Made by a program: the position numbers and the translations under genes
Source of the DNA: Dehalococcoidia bacterium
GTDB lineage: Bacteria > Chloroflexota > Dehalococcoidia > Bin125
Length of the DNA stretch: 64,000 nt
NCBI GenBank assembly: GCA_022825855.1
Contig: JAJDWB010000021.1
Location: 1 to 64,000 of the forward strand
Reading direction: 5' to 3'
The notes under the pieces: generated by a model
What the model was told of the DNA's origin: nothing
The model's database searches: none
Seen by the model: only the letters and a program-made list of their open reading frames with translations
Shown here: positions 43,095-50,530 of the stretch, piece by piece
Numbering within the stretch: the first letter of the stretch is position 1
How the letters are laid out: every line of letters begins with the position of its first letter

Positions 43095-43820
43095 ATGAGC
43101 AGCGACATCACACAGCACCAGTCAGCTACGGGTTCGATGTCGTCGCGCCTGGTGGCGGCGCTGGCGGGCGTGACCGCGCATCGGCTGCGGCAGTGGCGTC
43201 GCTCGGGCATCGTGGTGGCGAGTGCACTACCTCCCCGTCGGGGCGTGCAGTGTGCGTACCGCTGGGACGAGTACCGGCGGGCGAGGGTGGCGGCGCTCTT
43301 GCTGACGCATGGGCTGCAGCCACGCAATCTACGCGGGGTACTCGATGAGTACTGTGAGGTCATTGCGCCGAATTCGGAATTGCCGACCACGGTCGCGGGA
43401 CAGAGAGCGATCGTGAAGCCCGAAAATGGGCGCGGGCACACAGCAGAGCGCGAGCGGCAAGGAACAGCGTTCGACTTTGTGTCGGCGGCGTCACTTGATG
43501 AAGAAATGATTGCGAGGAGGCTGGGTGCACAGATGCCGGATGGAGTTGCGCCGATTGATGTGCTCAAGGAGTTCAGCCGAGGGTGGCCATTGGGACAGTT
43601 GCAGGAGTATGCGGATGTAGTGGACGTGCGCCCTGACGTGATGGGCGGTGCGCCCACGCTCAAGGGCCGCAGACTCGAGACTGCAGCCTTGTCCTCGCTG
43701 CATCAAGCCGGCGACTCTATCGATACGATCGGCGATGCCTACGAGCTGCCCTCCTCCACTGTCAAACGAGTGATCGCATTCGAGCGCGCTCTGGACCAGC
43801 ATGCGTCTGCTGCTGGATGA
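43095..43820 (+). CDS. DUF433 antitoxin with MerR-like N-terminus (VapB45-type)
   Basis: A 241-residue protein with an N-terminal winged helix-like region (LVAALAGVTAHRLRQWRRSG ... YRWDEYRRARVAALL) and a C-terminal DUF433 domain (DVRPDVMGGAPTLKGRRLET, then DSIDTIGDAYELPSSTVKRV). This is the VapB45 layout, where the antitoxin binds its own promoter and its PIN-like partner. CGGAGAG precedes ATG 43095, and a TACAAT box lies at 43069-43074. It overlaps the toxin gene by 20 bases. Confidence 0.83.
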   Translation: MSSDITQHQSATGSMSSRLVAALAGVTAHRLRQWRRSGIVVASALPPRRGVQCAYRWDEYRRARVAALLLTHGLQPRNLRGVLDEYCEVIAPNSELPTTVAGQRAIVKPENGRGHTAERERQGTAFDFVSAASLDEEMIARRLGAQMPDGVAPIDVLKEFSRGWPLGQLQEYADVVDVRPDVMGGAPTLKGRRLETAALSSLHQAGDSIDTIGDAYELPSSTVKRVIAFERALDQHASAAG

Positions 43821-44208
43821 AAACGCCCCTAAGCAGTGGCTACAGCTACTCCGTGAGCACGGTCACGACGCGGTGCATGTCATCGATCGCGGCTGGGCCA
43901 GCGCCAGCGACGATGTCGTGTTTGAACACACGCAACGAGAGGGACGAGTGCTCCTCACACGTAACGGATTCAAGAGAAACCCGGCGCGGCGTGACTCTCT
44001 GATCGCCATGTCGGAAGGACTACGCATCATCCGCATCTCGGCCAGGGGACTTGCCCATCAAACACAAGGGTTACAAACACGAATCATTGACGTGGAAGCT
44101 GCGTTTGCGTCTCAGGAATCGTTGCGTCGAGTGACGATCATGAATGACCTAACCCTCAGATTCGAGTTTGAATCAGACATTCACACCGCACTCGGAGCAC
44201 CGCAGTGA
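43801..44208 (+). CDS. DUF5615 PIN-like toxin (VapC45-type)
   Basis: The 135-residue protein begins MRLLLDENAPKQWLQLLREH, the DUF5615/Mut7-C PIN-like opening with Asp6 and Glu7, and continues HDAVHVIDRGWASASDDVVF and RVLLTRNGFKRN. Family members usually have TRDxDF at the last position; here it is TRNGF, so one expected acidic metal ligand is Asn. This might weaken or abolish nuclease activity. It overlaps the antitoxin gene by 20 bases. Confidence 0.8.
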   Translation: MRLLLDENAPKQWLQLLREHGHDAVHVIDRGWASASDDVVFEHTQREGRVLLTRNGFKRNPARRDSLIAMSEGLRIIRISARGLAHQTQGLQTRIIDVEAAFASQESLRRVTIMNDLTLRFEFESDIHTALGAPQ

Positions 44209-44218
44209 ACGCGGCCCC

Positions 44219-44920
44219 TCACTCTCTCCGACCCACATGCAATGCCACCGCGCCCATCGACATCCTCCGATACGACACGTCCACCAGGCCCGCCGACTCC
44301 AGCATTCGCGACAGTTCGTCCGCGGTGGGATAGCCGCTGAGCGAGTTCGGCAGGTAGCGATACGCCGAGCGGTCGCCCGACAGTAGCCCCGCCACGCGCG
44401 TTACGCCTTCTTCAAAGCCGACGCGCAGCAACTTGCCCCAGGCAGAGTCCGGTGGATGCGTAATGTCCAGACCGATCAGCCGCCCGCCCGGCTTCAACAC
44501 GCGCGACATCTCCGCGAACGAACCCGCCAGATCGGGCAGGTTGCGCAGCACGAAGGCCGACGCGACCACATCGAACGAGCCGTCGCCGAACGGCAGGTGC
44601 AGCGCGTCGCCCTGCAACCAGTCGATGCCGTCGGCGCCGAACTTCTGCTCGGCCCGCGACAGCATCGCAGCCGATACATCGAGTCCCGCAACCCGCTCCG
44701 CTCCCTGCCGTCGGAACTCCGCGCTCAGATCGCCCGTCCCCGCCCCAAGGTCCAGCACCACCGCGCCGCGAGGCTGCGAGCAATCAACCGCCAACGTTCG
44801 CCATCGACCGTCGCGGCCGCCCGTCATCAATCGGTTCATGCGGTCGTAGTGAGGGACCAGGCGACTGAACATCTCGCCGATCGTGCGCGTCCGCTCCTGT
44901 GCCGTGGTCTGGTCAGACAT
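44219..44920 (-). CDS. menG: Demethylmenaquinone methyltransferase (UbiE/MenG)
   Basis: A 233-residue SAM methyltransferase for the last step of menaquinone synthesis. The UbiE signature is clear: EMFSRLVPHYDRMNRLMTGG near the start, VLDLGAGTGDLSAEFRRQ, FDVVASAFVLRNLPDL and VLKPGGRLIGLDI. The real start is ATG 44920; a much longer open frame upstream is an antisense shadow of tetR. It is transcribed away from tetR-menB-menA across a 57-base gap. Confidence 0.93.
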   Translation of the reverse strand: MSDQTTAQERTRTIGEMFSRLVPHYDRMNRLMTGGRDGRWRTLAVDCSQPRGAVVLDLGAGTGDLSAEFRRQGAERVAGLDVSAAMLSRAEQKFGADGIDWLQGDALHLPFGDGSFDVVASAFVLRNLPDLAGSFAEMSRVLKPGGRLIGLDITHPPDSAWGKLLRVGFEEGVTRVAGLLSGDRSAYRYLPNSLSGYPTADELSRMLESAGLVDVSYRRMSMGAVALHVGRRE

Positions 44921-44938
44921 GCTGATACAGTACAGAAA

Positions 44939-44954
44939 CCGACCGCGCAGTCGG
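44939..44954. promoter_or_regulatory. Candidate TetR operator between menG and tetR
   Basis: CCGAC and GTCGG form an inverted repeat around the six bases CGCGCA in the 57-base gap between the divergent menG and tetR genes. GATAAT (44954-44959) just after it could be a -10 box for tetR. The position suits a regulator controlling both men units. No binding data exist, and short GC-rich inverted repeats can arise by chance. Confidence 0.4.
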
Positions 44955-44977
44955 ATAATTCTTGCTCGGATGGGCCA

Positions 44978-45628
44978 GTGACGACCAGCGAACCGAAGCA
45001 GGCCAGGGCCATCGAACGCCGCGAGCATCTGCTCGACGCCGCCGCCCAGGTCTTCGCCAATCGAGGCTACGCCGACGCCCAGATGGACGAAATCGCCGCC
45101 GCCGCCGACACCTCCAAGGGCGGCCTCTACTTCCATTTCGCCAACAAGGAGACGCTGATCGCCGCCGTCATCGGCCGCGCCGGCGACATCCTGCGCCGCC
45201 GCATCGCGCGTGCCATGGACGCCGCCGGTCCTGACCCGGTCGACCGCGCGGACGCGGCGCTCTCGACCCTCGTCGAGACGCTCTCGGCCCACCGAACGCT
45301 GGCCAGAGTGCTGGCCGCCGAGCGGCTGGGCGGTTCCGTCGCCGCCCGCGAGCGAATCGCCGAGATCGAGGACGAGTACGTCGAGATCATCGCCGCCGAA
45401 CTGCGCCGCGCGCTCGAGGAGGGCCGCCTCGAGCATCTCGAGGCACCGCTCGATCCCGACCTCACCGCCCGAGCCTGGGTCGGCATGGTCCGCTCGATGC
45501 TCTCGGCCTGGGCGGCGGGCCGGGTCTCGGCCCCGCTGGATGCGATCTACCCGGAACTGCGCCGGCTGCTGTTGCGCAGCGCCGGTGTCCGTCTCGGAAC
45601 ACACAACACACACTCAGCAAAGGAGTAA
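44978..45628 (+). CDS. TetR/AcrR-family transcriptional regulator
   Basis: A 216-residue regulator with the TetR DNA-binding domain: RREHLLDAAAQVFANRGYAD, MDEIAAAADTSKGGLYFHFA and NKETLIAAVI. The C-terminal domain is helical and would bind an unknown ligand. The start is GTG 44978, as no in-frame ATG is near. It is the first gene of tetR-menB-menA: its stop overlaps the menB ribosome site (AAAGGAGTAACGAGTC). It probably regulates menaquinone genes, which is unusual. Confidence 0.9.
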   Translation: MTTSEPKQARAIERREHLLDAAAQVFANRGYADAQMDEIAAAADTSKGGLYFHFANKETLIAAVIGRAGDILRRRIARAMDAAGPDPVDRADAALSTLVETLSAHRTLARVLAAERLGGSVAARERIAEIEDEYVEIIAAELRRALEEGRLEHLEAPLDPDLTARAWVGMVRSMLSAWAAGRVSAPLDAIYPELRRLLLRSAGVRLGTHNTHSAKE

Positions 45629-45634
45629 CGAGTC

Positions 45635-46486
45635 ATGTCCAGACCCACCGTCACCGTCGAACGAACCGAATTGCCCGACTGGCAACGCTCGGGCGACTAC
45701 GGCGACATCCACTACGACGTCGCCGAAGGCATCGCCAAGATCACCATTGCCCGACCGGAAGTCCGCAACGCCTTTCGGCCCAAGACGCTCTTCGAGCTCC
45801 TGGACGCCTTCCAGCGCGCGCACGAGGACATGACAGTCGGCGTGATCATCCTCACGGGCGAGGGCAAGGAAGCCTTCTGCTCCGGCGGCGACCAGCGCAT
45901 TCGCGGCGACGGCGGGTACGTCGGCGACGACGGCGTCCCTCGACTCAACGTGCTCGACCTGCACCGCTACATGCGCTCGATCCCCAAGCCCGTGATCGCC
46001 ATGGTCGCCGGTTACGCGATCGGCGGCGGCAACGTGCTCGCGACCGTCTGCGACCTGACCTACGCCGCCGACAACGCCTGGTTCGGCCAGACGGGACCCA
46101 AGGTCGGCTCGTTCGACGCCGGCTACGGAACGATGCTGCTTGCCCGGCTCGTCGGTCACAAGAAGGCCGCCGAGATCTGGATGCAGTGCCGCCAGTACTC
46201 GGGCGAGGAAGCAGCCGCGATGGGCCTCGCCTGCGACGTCTTCCCGGTGGACGAGCTTGAGCTCGAGGTCGTCAACCGCTGCCGCGAAATTCTCTGCATG
46301 TCCCCGACCGCGCTGCGCTTCATCAAGCGCGCTCTCGTCGCCGACACCGACGGCCTCTCCGGGATGCAGATGTTCGCCGGCGACTCGACCTTGCTCTACT
46401 ACCTCTCCGAGGAAGCCAAGGAAGGCAAGAACGCCTTCCTCGAGAAGCGCAAGCCCGACTTCAGCAAGTACCCGCGCTTCCCCTGA
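45635..46486 (+). CDS. menB: 1,4-dihydroxy-2-naphthoyl-CoA synthase
   Basis: A 283-residue crotonase-fold enzyme closing the second ring in menaquinone synthesis. MenB-specific motifs are present: [75 protein letters not shown], and the C-terminal [20 protein letters not shown]. These separate it from ordinary enoyl-CoA hydratases. The stop TGA shares its last base with the ATG of menA (TGATG). menD, menE and menF are not in the window. Confidence 0.95.
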   Translation: MSRPTVTVERTELPDWQRSGDYGDIHYDVAEGIAKITIARPEVRNAFRPKTLFELLDAFQRAHEDMTVGVIILTGEGKEAFCSGGDQRIRGDGGYVGDDGVPRLNVLDLHRYMRSIPKPVIAMVAGYAIGGGNVLATVCDLTYAADNAWFGQTGPKVGSFDAGYGTMLLARLVGHKKAAEIWMQCRQYSGEEAAAMGLACDVFPVDELELEVVNRCREILCMSPTALRFIKRALVADTDGLSGMQMFAGDSTLLYYLSEEAKEGKNAFLEKRKPDFSKYPRFP

Positions 46487-47397
46487 TGTCGGCTGCAACG
46501 TCTCCGGTTCCCGGCAAACGCCGGGCCTGGCTCCTCGCGATTCGCCCGCCCACTCTGCCGGCGGCCGTCTCACCGGTACTGGCCGGGACCGGAATCGCCG
46601 CCGTTGACGGCGACTTCGAGGCCGGCCGCTTCTTCCTCGCCATGATCGGCGCGATCTTCACTCAGATCGTCGTCAACTTCGCCAACGACCTCTCCGACTT
46701 CCGCCGCGGCGCCGACACGCCCGATCGTCTCGGCCCGCCGCGCGCCGTTGCCCAGGGCTGGCTCTCGCAGCGTGAGATAACGGTCGGCATCACTCTGGCC
46801 GCTGCGGCGGCGCTGATCGTCGGCATCGCCCTCACGCTGATCGTGGGCTGGCCGATCCTGATCATCGGCGGCGCGTCGCTGATCGCGGCTGTCACCTACA
46901 CCGGCGGACCGCTGCCCTACGGCTATCGAGGCCTCGGCGACGTGATCTGCTTCCTCTTCTTCGGATTCGTCGCCGTCATGGGCGCGGGTTATGTGCAGAT
47001 CGAGGAGTTGACCTGGGAACTCGCCGCTGCCTCGGTCCCTGTCGGATGCCTTGTCACCGCAATCCTCGTCGTCAACAACCTGCGCGACATCCGCACCGAT
47101 GCGGCCAGCGACAAGCGCACGCTTGCGGTCCTGATCGGCGAACGCAACACGCGGATCGAGTACGCGCTGCTGACGATCGCCGCCTTCGCCAGCATCTCCG
47201 CCTTCATCTCGGTCGGACTGCTGCCCAGCTACTGCTACCTCGCCTGGATCGGCCTGCCGCCGGGCATGTGGTTGATCCGCGAGATCGTCAACGGACGCTC
47301 AGGTGTGGCACTGAATCCCATGCTCAAGCGCACCGCTCAACTCCACCTGCTGGTCGGCGCGATGATCGGCTTGGGAGGGGTTCTGGCAACGCTCTAG
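46486..47397 (+). CDS. menA: 1,4-dihydroxy-2-naphthoate polyprenyltransferase
   Basis: A 303-residue membrane prenyltransferase of the UbiA superfamily, attaching the isoprenoid tail to dihydroxynaphthoate. It starts RRAWLLAIRPPTLPAAVSPV, and has the two Asp-rich motifs NFANDLSDFRRGADTPDR and NNLRDIRTDAASDKRTLAV, with eight or so hydrophobic helices. It is coupled to menB. Its stop overlaps that of the convergent small membrane gene (CTAG). Confidence 0.94.
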   Translation: MSAATSPVPGKRRAWLLAIRPPTLPAAVSPVLAGTGIAAVDGDFEAGRFFLAMIGAIFTQIVVNFANDLSDFRRGADTPDRLGPPRAVAQGWLSQREITVGITLAAAAALIVGIALTLIVGWPILIIGGASLIAAVTYTGGPLPYGYRGLGDVICFLFFGFVAVMGAGYVQIEELTWELAAASVPVGCLVTAILVVNNLRDIRTDAASDKRTLAVLIGERNTRIEYALLTIAAFASISAFISVGLLPSYCYLAWIGLPPGMWLIREIVNGRSGVALNPMLKRTAQLHLLVGAMIGLGGVLATL

Positions 47398-47699
47398 CCG
47401 AGCACCGCGATCAGGACCGCGACTGCGACTGCGAGCGCCGTCAACTGAATTGCAATCAGCAGCCCAGCCACGACGGCAACCACCCGCCACACCCGCGCTT
47501 CAATCTGATCAACGAGACCCGAGATCATCATCTGTATCTCGTCCCTGGTCATCAGTGGAGCCATCTCGTCCTGCAGCGCATCGGTGAAGTCCCTCGACAC
47601 CTGGTCACCCAGACGCTCGCGCAACGTGTCCACGAATCGCAGCCGATTGATGATCGCCACACCACTCTCCTCACGTTCTCCGTAATCTTGAATCAGCAT
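47394..47699 (-). CDS. Small coiled-coil membrane protein, DUF1640/CCDC90-like
   Basis: A 101-residue protein with a helical, charged region (RLRFVDTLRERLGDQVSRDF ... RDEIQMMISGLVDQIEARVW) and one C-terminal hydrophobic helix (AGLLIAIQLTALAVAVAVLI). This 'coiled coil plus terminal membrane anchor' resembles DUF1640/CCDC90-type proteins; function unknown. Convergent with menA, sharing its stop region. The start ATG has no clear ribosome site. Confidence 0.62.
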   Translation of the reverse strand: MLIQDYGEREESGVAIINRLRFVDTLRERLGDQVSRDFTDALQDEMAPLMTRDEIQMMISGLVDQIEARVWRVVAVVAGLLIAIQLTALAVAVAVLIAVLG

Positions 47700-47704
47700 A
47701 TCGA

Positions 47705-48220
47705 TTGGATCGTAGGTTGCCGATCTACCGACTTGAAGCGTCTCAGACCCTGGCCACCGACATCGAGGCCGCCTGGACGTTCTTCTCCGACCCTCACAAC
47801 CTCGCGGTGATCACGCCGCCCGAGATGCGCTTCCAGATCACCGGCGACCCTCCCGTGGTCGTGCATCCGGGACTGATCATCACCTACCGGCTGACGCCGC
47901 TGCCGATCCTGCCGCTGCGCGTCTCCTGGGCCACCGAGATCACGCGGGTCGACGCACCGCACTTCTTTGCCGACGACCAGATCGCCGGACCGTACGCGCT
48001 CTGGCGTCACGAGCACCACTTTCAGGAGGTCGACGGCGGCGTGCTCGCGACCGACCAGGTGCACTGGTCTCTGCCCCTCGATCCGCTCTCCTCGCCGCTT
48101 GCCAGCCTCGCCGTGATCCCTCAGCTCCGGCACATCTTCAGCTTCCGCGCGGCGAAGCTGCAGGAACGCTTCGGACAGCTCGACAGCACAGCCCCGAGCC
48201 TCCGCATCCGAGCACTGTGA
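47705..48220 (+). CDS. SRPBCC/START-like ligand-binding protein
   Basis: A 171-residue protein with the SRPBCC pattern: IYRLEASQTLATDIEAAWTF, FSDPHNLAVITPPEM, then alternating strands with GPYALWRHEHHFQEVDGGVL and ATDQVHWSLPLDPL. The C-terminal helix is FSFRAAKLQERFGQ. Such proteins bind lipids or polyketides or act in cyclase/coenzyme-Q-like roles. Start is TTG (47705 or 47717), since no ATG occurs in the first 40 codons. It is divergent from the small coiled-coil membrane gene by five bases. Confidence 0.8.
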   Translation: MDRRLPIYRLEASQTLATDIEAAWTFFSDPHNLAVITPPEMRFQITGDPPVVVHPGLIITYRLTPLPILPLRVSWATEITRVDAPHFFADDQIAGPYALWRHEHHFQEVDGGVLATDQVHWSLPLDPLSSPLASLAVIPQLRHIFSFRAAKLQERFGQLDSTAPSLRIRAL

Positions 48221-48304
48221 GCGGATCGCGAGATCCGCTCGATCCGATCAAGCCGTTCGCAAATCTCTAGCATTCCACCTATCAGGTCGAATGCGAGGAA
48301 CACC

Positions 48305-50311
48305 ATGACCGAACGACAGAACTACTGGCAGCGCATGCGGCGCAAGAGGATGACCCGGCGCACACTCCTGCGAGCCTCGTCCCGCGCCGGGGTCGGCGCG
48401 GCCGGCCTCGCACTGGTCGGGTGCGGCGACGACGACGACGACCAGTCCATCGCCTCAGTTCAGCAACAGCAGCAGGCGCAACAACAGCAGGCGCAGCAGC
48501 AGGCCATGCAGCAACAGCAGCAACAGGCCATGCAACAGCAACAGCAGCAGCAATCCGACCAGCAAGCGGCGCAGGCCGACCAGCAGGAACAAACACAGCA
48601 GGAGCAGGCCGAACAGGCGCAACAGGCGGCGGCCGAGGCCTCGGCAGTGACCCGAGGCGGGACCCTACGCTTCTCGACCCCGGCCGCTACCCACGACTAC
48701 TTCGACCCGCACCGAGGCGTCTTTGGGCCCACTCAGTTCTGGATGGGGTTCTACATGAACTACCTCATCCGCTGGCGGAACAAAGAGAAGGGGATGATGG
48801 AAAGCGACATCGCCTCGCTGCCGGAGATTCCCGACAACACGACTTATATCTTCTCCGTCGATCAGGGCGCCCGCTTCTGGGATCGCTACCCGACCGAGGG
48901 CGGCCGGCTCGTCACGGCTGAAGACATTGCTTTCAACGCGCAGCGACAGATCGACTCGGTTGACGCAGACGGCGTTGAGGACACGTCGTTCCTGACAGCC
49001 AGCAAGTACCAGCAGACCGACACGATGGAAGTCGTCGACGAGACGACGATCAAGTTCACCACGGCGGAGCCGGACTCCACCTATCTCGGGGCGCACCTGA
49101 GTCCGTTCTCCTGGATCACCTCACCTGAGGCGATCAACGAGTTCGGCAATCGATGGCGCGACGAGCAGACCAATGTGGAGTTGTCGTCTGGCACCGGGGC
49201 GTACATCCCGCTGGACTACGACCCCGATCTCGGGATCAACCTCGATGTCAACCCGGACTACTGGAAGAACGGCGTCGACGGCGCTCCGCTGCCATTCCTC
49301 GACCGCGTGGAGTTCACGAACTTGCTCGACGCGACCGCAGTCGATGCGGCGTACCGCGGCAAAGGCATTGACATCGGCGGATTCCCGCTGTCCAGTCTGC
49401 AGGTCGAGGGGATTCTTCAGGACTTCCCCGAGCACAATTCATTCGACGTGCCGTTCGGGTTCACGATCCAGATCCGCTACAACTTCAATCCGGACTGGCC
49501 CGGCGAGGACGGGCTGGGCAACCCCTGGGCCGACCGACGGCTGGCCTATGCCTTCCACGTCGCCACGGACCGCTACCTGCTGATTGACGCCGTCTACCTC
49601 GGCTCGGCCAAGATCAGTGCGATCGCGCAGGCGCCTTGGTTCAACCAGGCCTGGACCGTTCCGCAGGAGGAACTTGCCACCTGGCCCGGCTACCGGCCCA
49701 ACCGAGACGACGACATCCAGATGGCCAATGAACTCCTGGATGCTGCCGGCGTCGACCGCGATAGCCGCACCTTCTACTGGATCACACCGGACGTCTGGGA
49801 ACAGACCTACCCAGGTATCACCGAGACCGTCCGCTCGATGTACGAGCAGGCGCTCGGCGTGTCCCTCTCGATGGACATCCAGCCCTACACCGTGATCCTC
49901 CAGCGACTGCTCGAAGGTACGCATCCCGGTCAGACGCCTGCCTGGACCAATCCGCCGCAGGACCTCGACCCGACCGGTGAGTGGAACATCACGCACGTCG
50001 CCGGCGGCAGTTCGAACTTCTCGCAGTACAACTACCCGCCGGCGGAGGAGATGATCAAAGGCATGCGCTCCGAGCTCGATGTCGAGGCGCGCATGGATAC
50101 CGCGACCGAACTGCTGCAGATCTTCCTCGGCGTCCATCCCGACCACGGTGTCGAGGGCATGACCGGACAGCCGTCGGTGATGAACGCGATTTCGCCGCAG
50201 GTCGAGTGGCCCTACGTGCACAACTCGGAGGATGTCTACCAGTTCGCCCACGCCTCGCATCGTTACGACGACACGTGGCTGGACAGCAACCACCCGGACT
50301 ACTCGGCCTAG
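48305..50311 (+). CDS. Extracellular solute-binding lipoprotein (ABC family 5) with a glutamine-rich linker
   Basis: A 668-residue family 5 (peptide/oligosaccharide-type) substrate-binding protein. It has a twin-arginine signal (MTRRTLLRASSRAG) and a lipobox LALVGC (Cys40), so it is Tat-exported and lipid-anchored. Then come Asp5 and about 60 residues that are mostly Gln (residues 53-108). The binding domain starts RGGTLRFSTPAATHDYFDPH and includes GTGAYIPLDYDPD, a family 5 feature. No permease or ATPase gene follows, so this is an orphan binding protein. A 13-bp hairpin lies downstream. Confidence 0.88.
   Translation: MTERQNYWQRMRRKRMTRRTLLRASSRAGVGAAGLALVGCGDDDDDQSIASVQQQQQAQQQQAQQQAMQQQQQQAMQQQQQQQSDQQAAQADQQEQTQQEQAEQAQQAAAEASAVTRGGTLRFSTPAATHDYFDPHRGVFGPTQFWMGFYMNYLIRWRNKEKGMMESDIASLPEIPDNTTYIFSVDQGARFWDRYPTEGGRLVTAEDIAFNAQRQIDSVDADGVEDTSFLTASKYQQTDTMEVVDETTIKFTTAEPDSTYLGAHLSPFSWITSPEAINEFGNRWRDEQTNVELSSGTGAYIPLDYDPDLGINLDVNPDYWKNGVDGAPLPFLDRVEFTNLLDATAVDAAYRGKGIDIGGFPLSSLQVEGILQDFPEHNSFDVPFGFTIQIRYNFNPDWPGEDGLGNPWADRRLAYAFHVATDRYLLIDAVYLGSAKISAIAQAPWFNQAWTVPQEELATWPGYRPNRDDDIQMANELLDAAGVDRDSRTFYWITPDVWEQTYPGITETVRSMYEQALGVSLSMDIQPYTVILQRLLEGTHPGQTPAWTNPPQDLDPTGEWNITHVAGGSSNFSQYNYPPAEEMIKGMRSELDVEARMDTATELLQIFLGVHPDHGVEGMTGQPSVMNAISPQVEWPYVHNSEDVYQFAHASHRYDDTWLDSNHPDYSA
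48461..48628 (+). repeat. Polyglutamine-coding CAG/CAA tract
   Basis: About 37 of 55 codons are CAG or CAA, interrupted by Ala, Met, Ser and Asp codons in loosely repeated units (QQQQQAQQQQAQQQAMQQQQ). CAG and CAA are mixed, so it is not a simple triplet slippage tract. It encodes a flexible spacer between the lipid anchor and the binding domain. Confidence 0.9.
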
Positions 50312-50385
50312 CGAGCAGTCCCGTGCTTCTGACTGCGGGCAGCCTGTGGTGAGGCGATCGAGCTCACCGTCGATTGACTCGCGTT

Positions 50386-50416
50386 GTCCTGGCCCGGACC
50401 AGATCCGGGCCAGGAC
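50386..50416. terminator. Strong hairpin after the solute-binding protein gene
   Basis: GTCCTGGCCCGGA and TCCGGGCCAGGAC form a 13-bp perfect stem with loop CCAGA, 75 bases after the stop codon. There is no T-run, so termination without Rho is uncertain, but it may also protect the 3' end of the transcript. No gene is seen in the rest of 50312-50530. Confidence 0.7.
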
Positions 50417-50530
50417 TCGTCAACCGCTGTCCAGAGTCACTTGATTGACACCGACGCTGCAGGTTCAATACCTTGCCACGGAGACCGCCCGTCTGACGGG
50501 CTCTGACGCCGTACACGAACGGAGTAGACC

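Noticed and set aside
44456-44977. N-terminal extension of the TetR frame by 174 codons, and of menG by 231 codons
   Set aside because: Each extension lies over the other gene's coding sequence; TetR and UbiE homology begin exactly at GTG 44978 and ATG 44920.
48461-48628. Polyglutamine tract as a sequencing or triplet-slippage artefact
   Set aside because: CAG and CAA are mixed and broken by Ala, Met and Asp codons, and the frame is kept on both sides, so it looks like genuine coding sequence.
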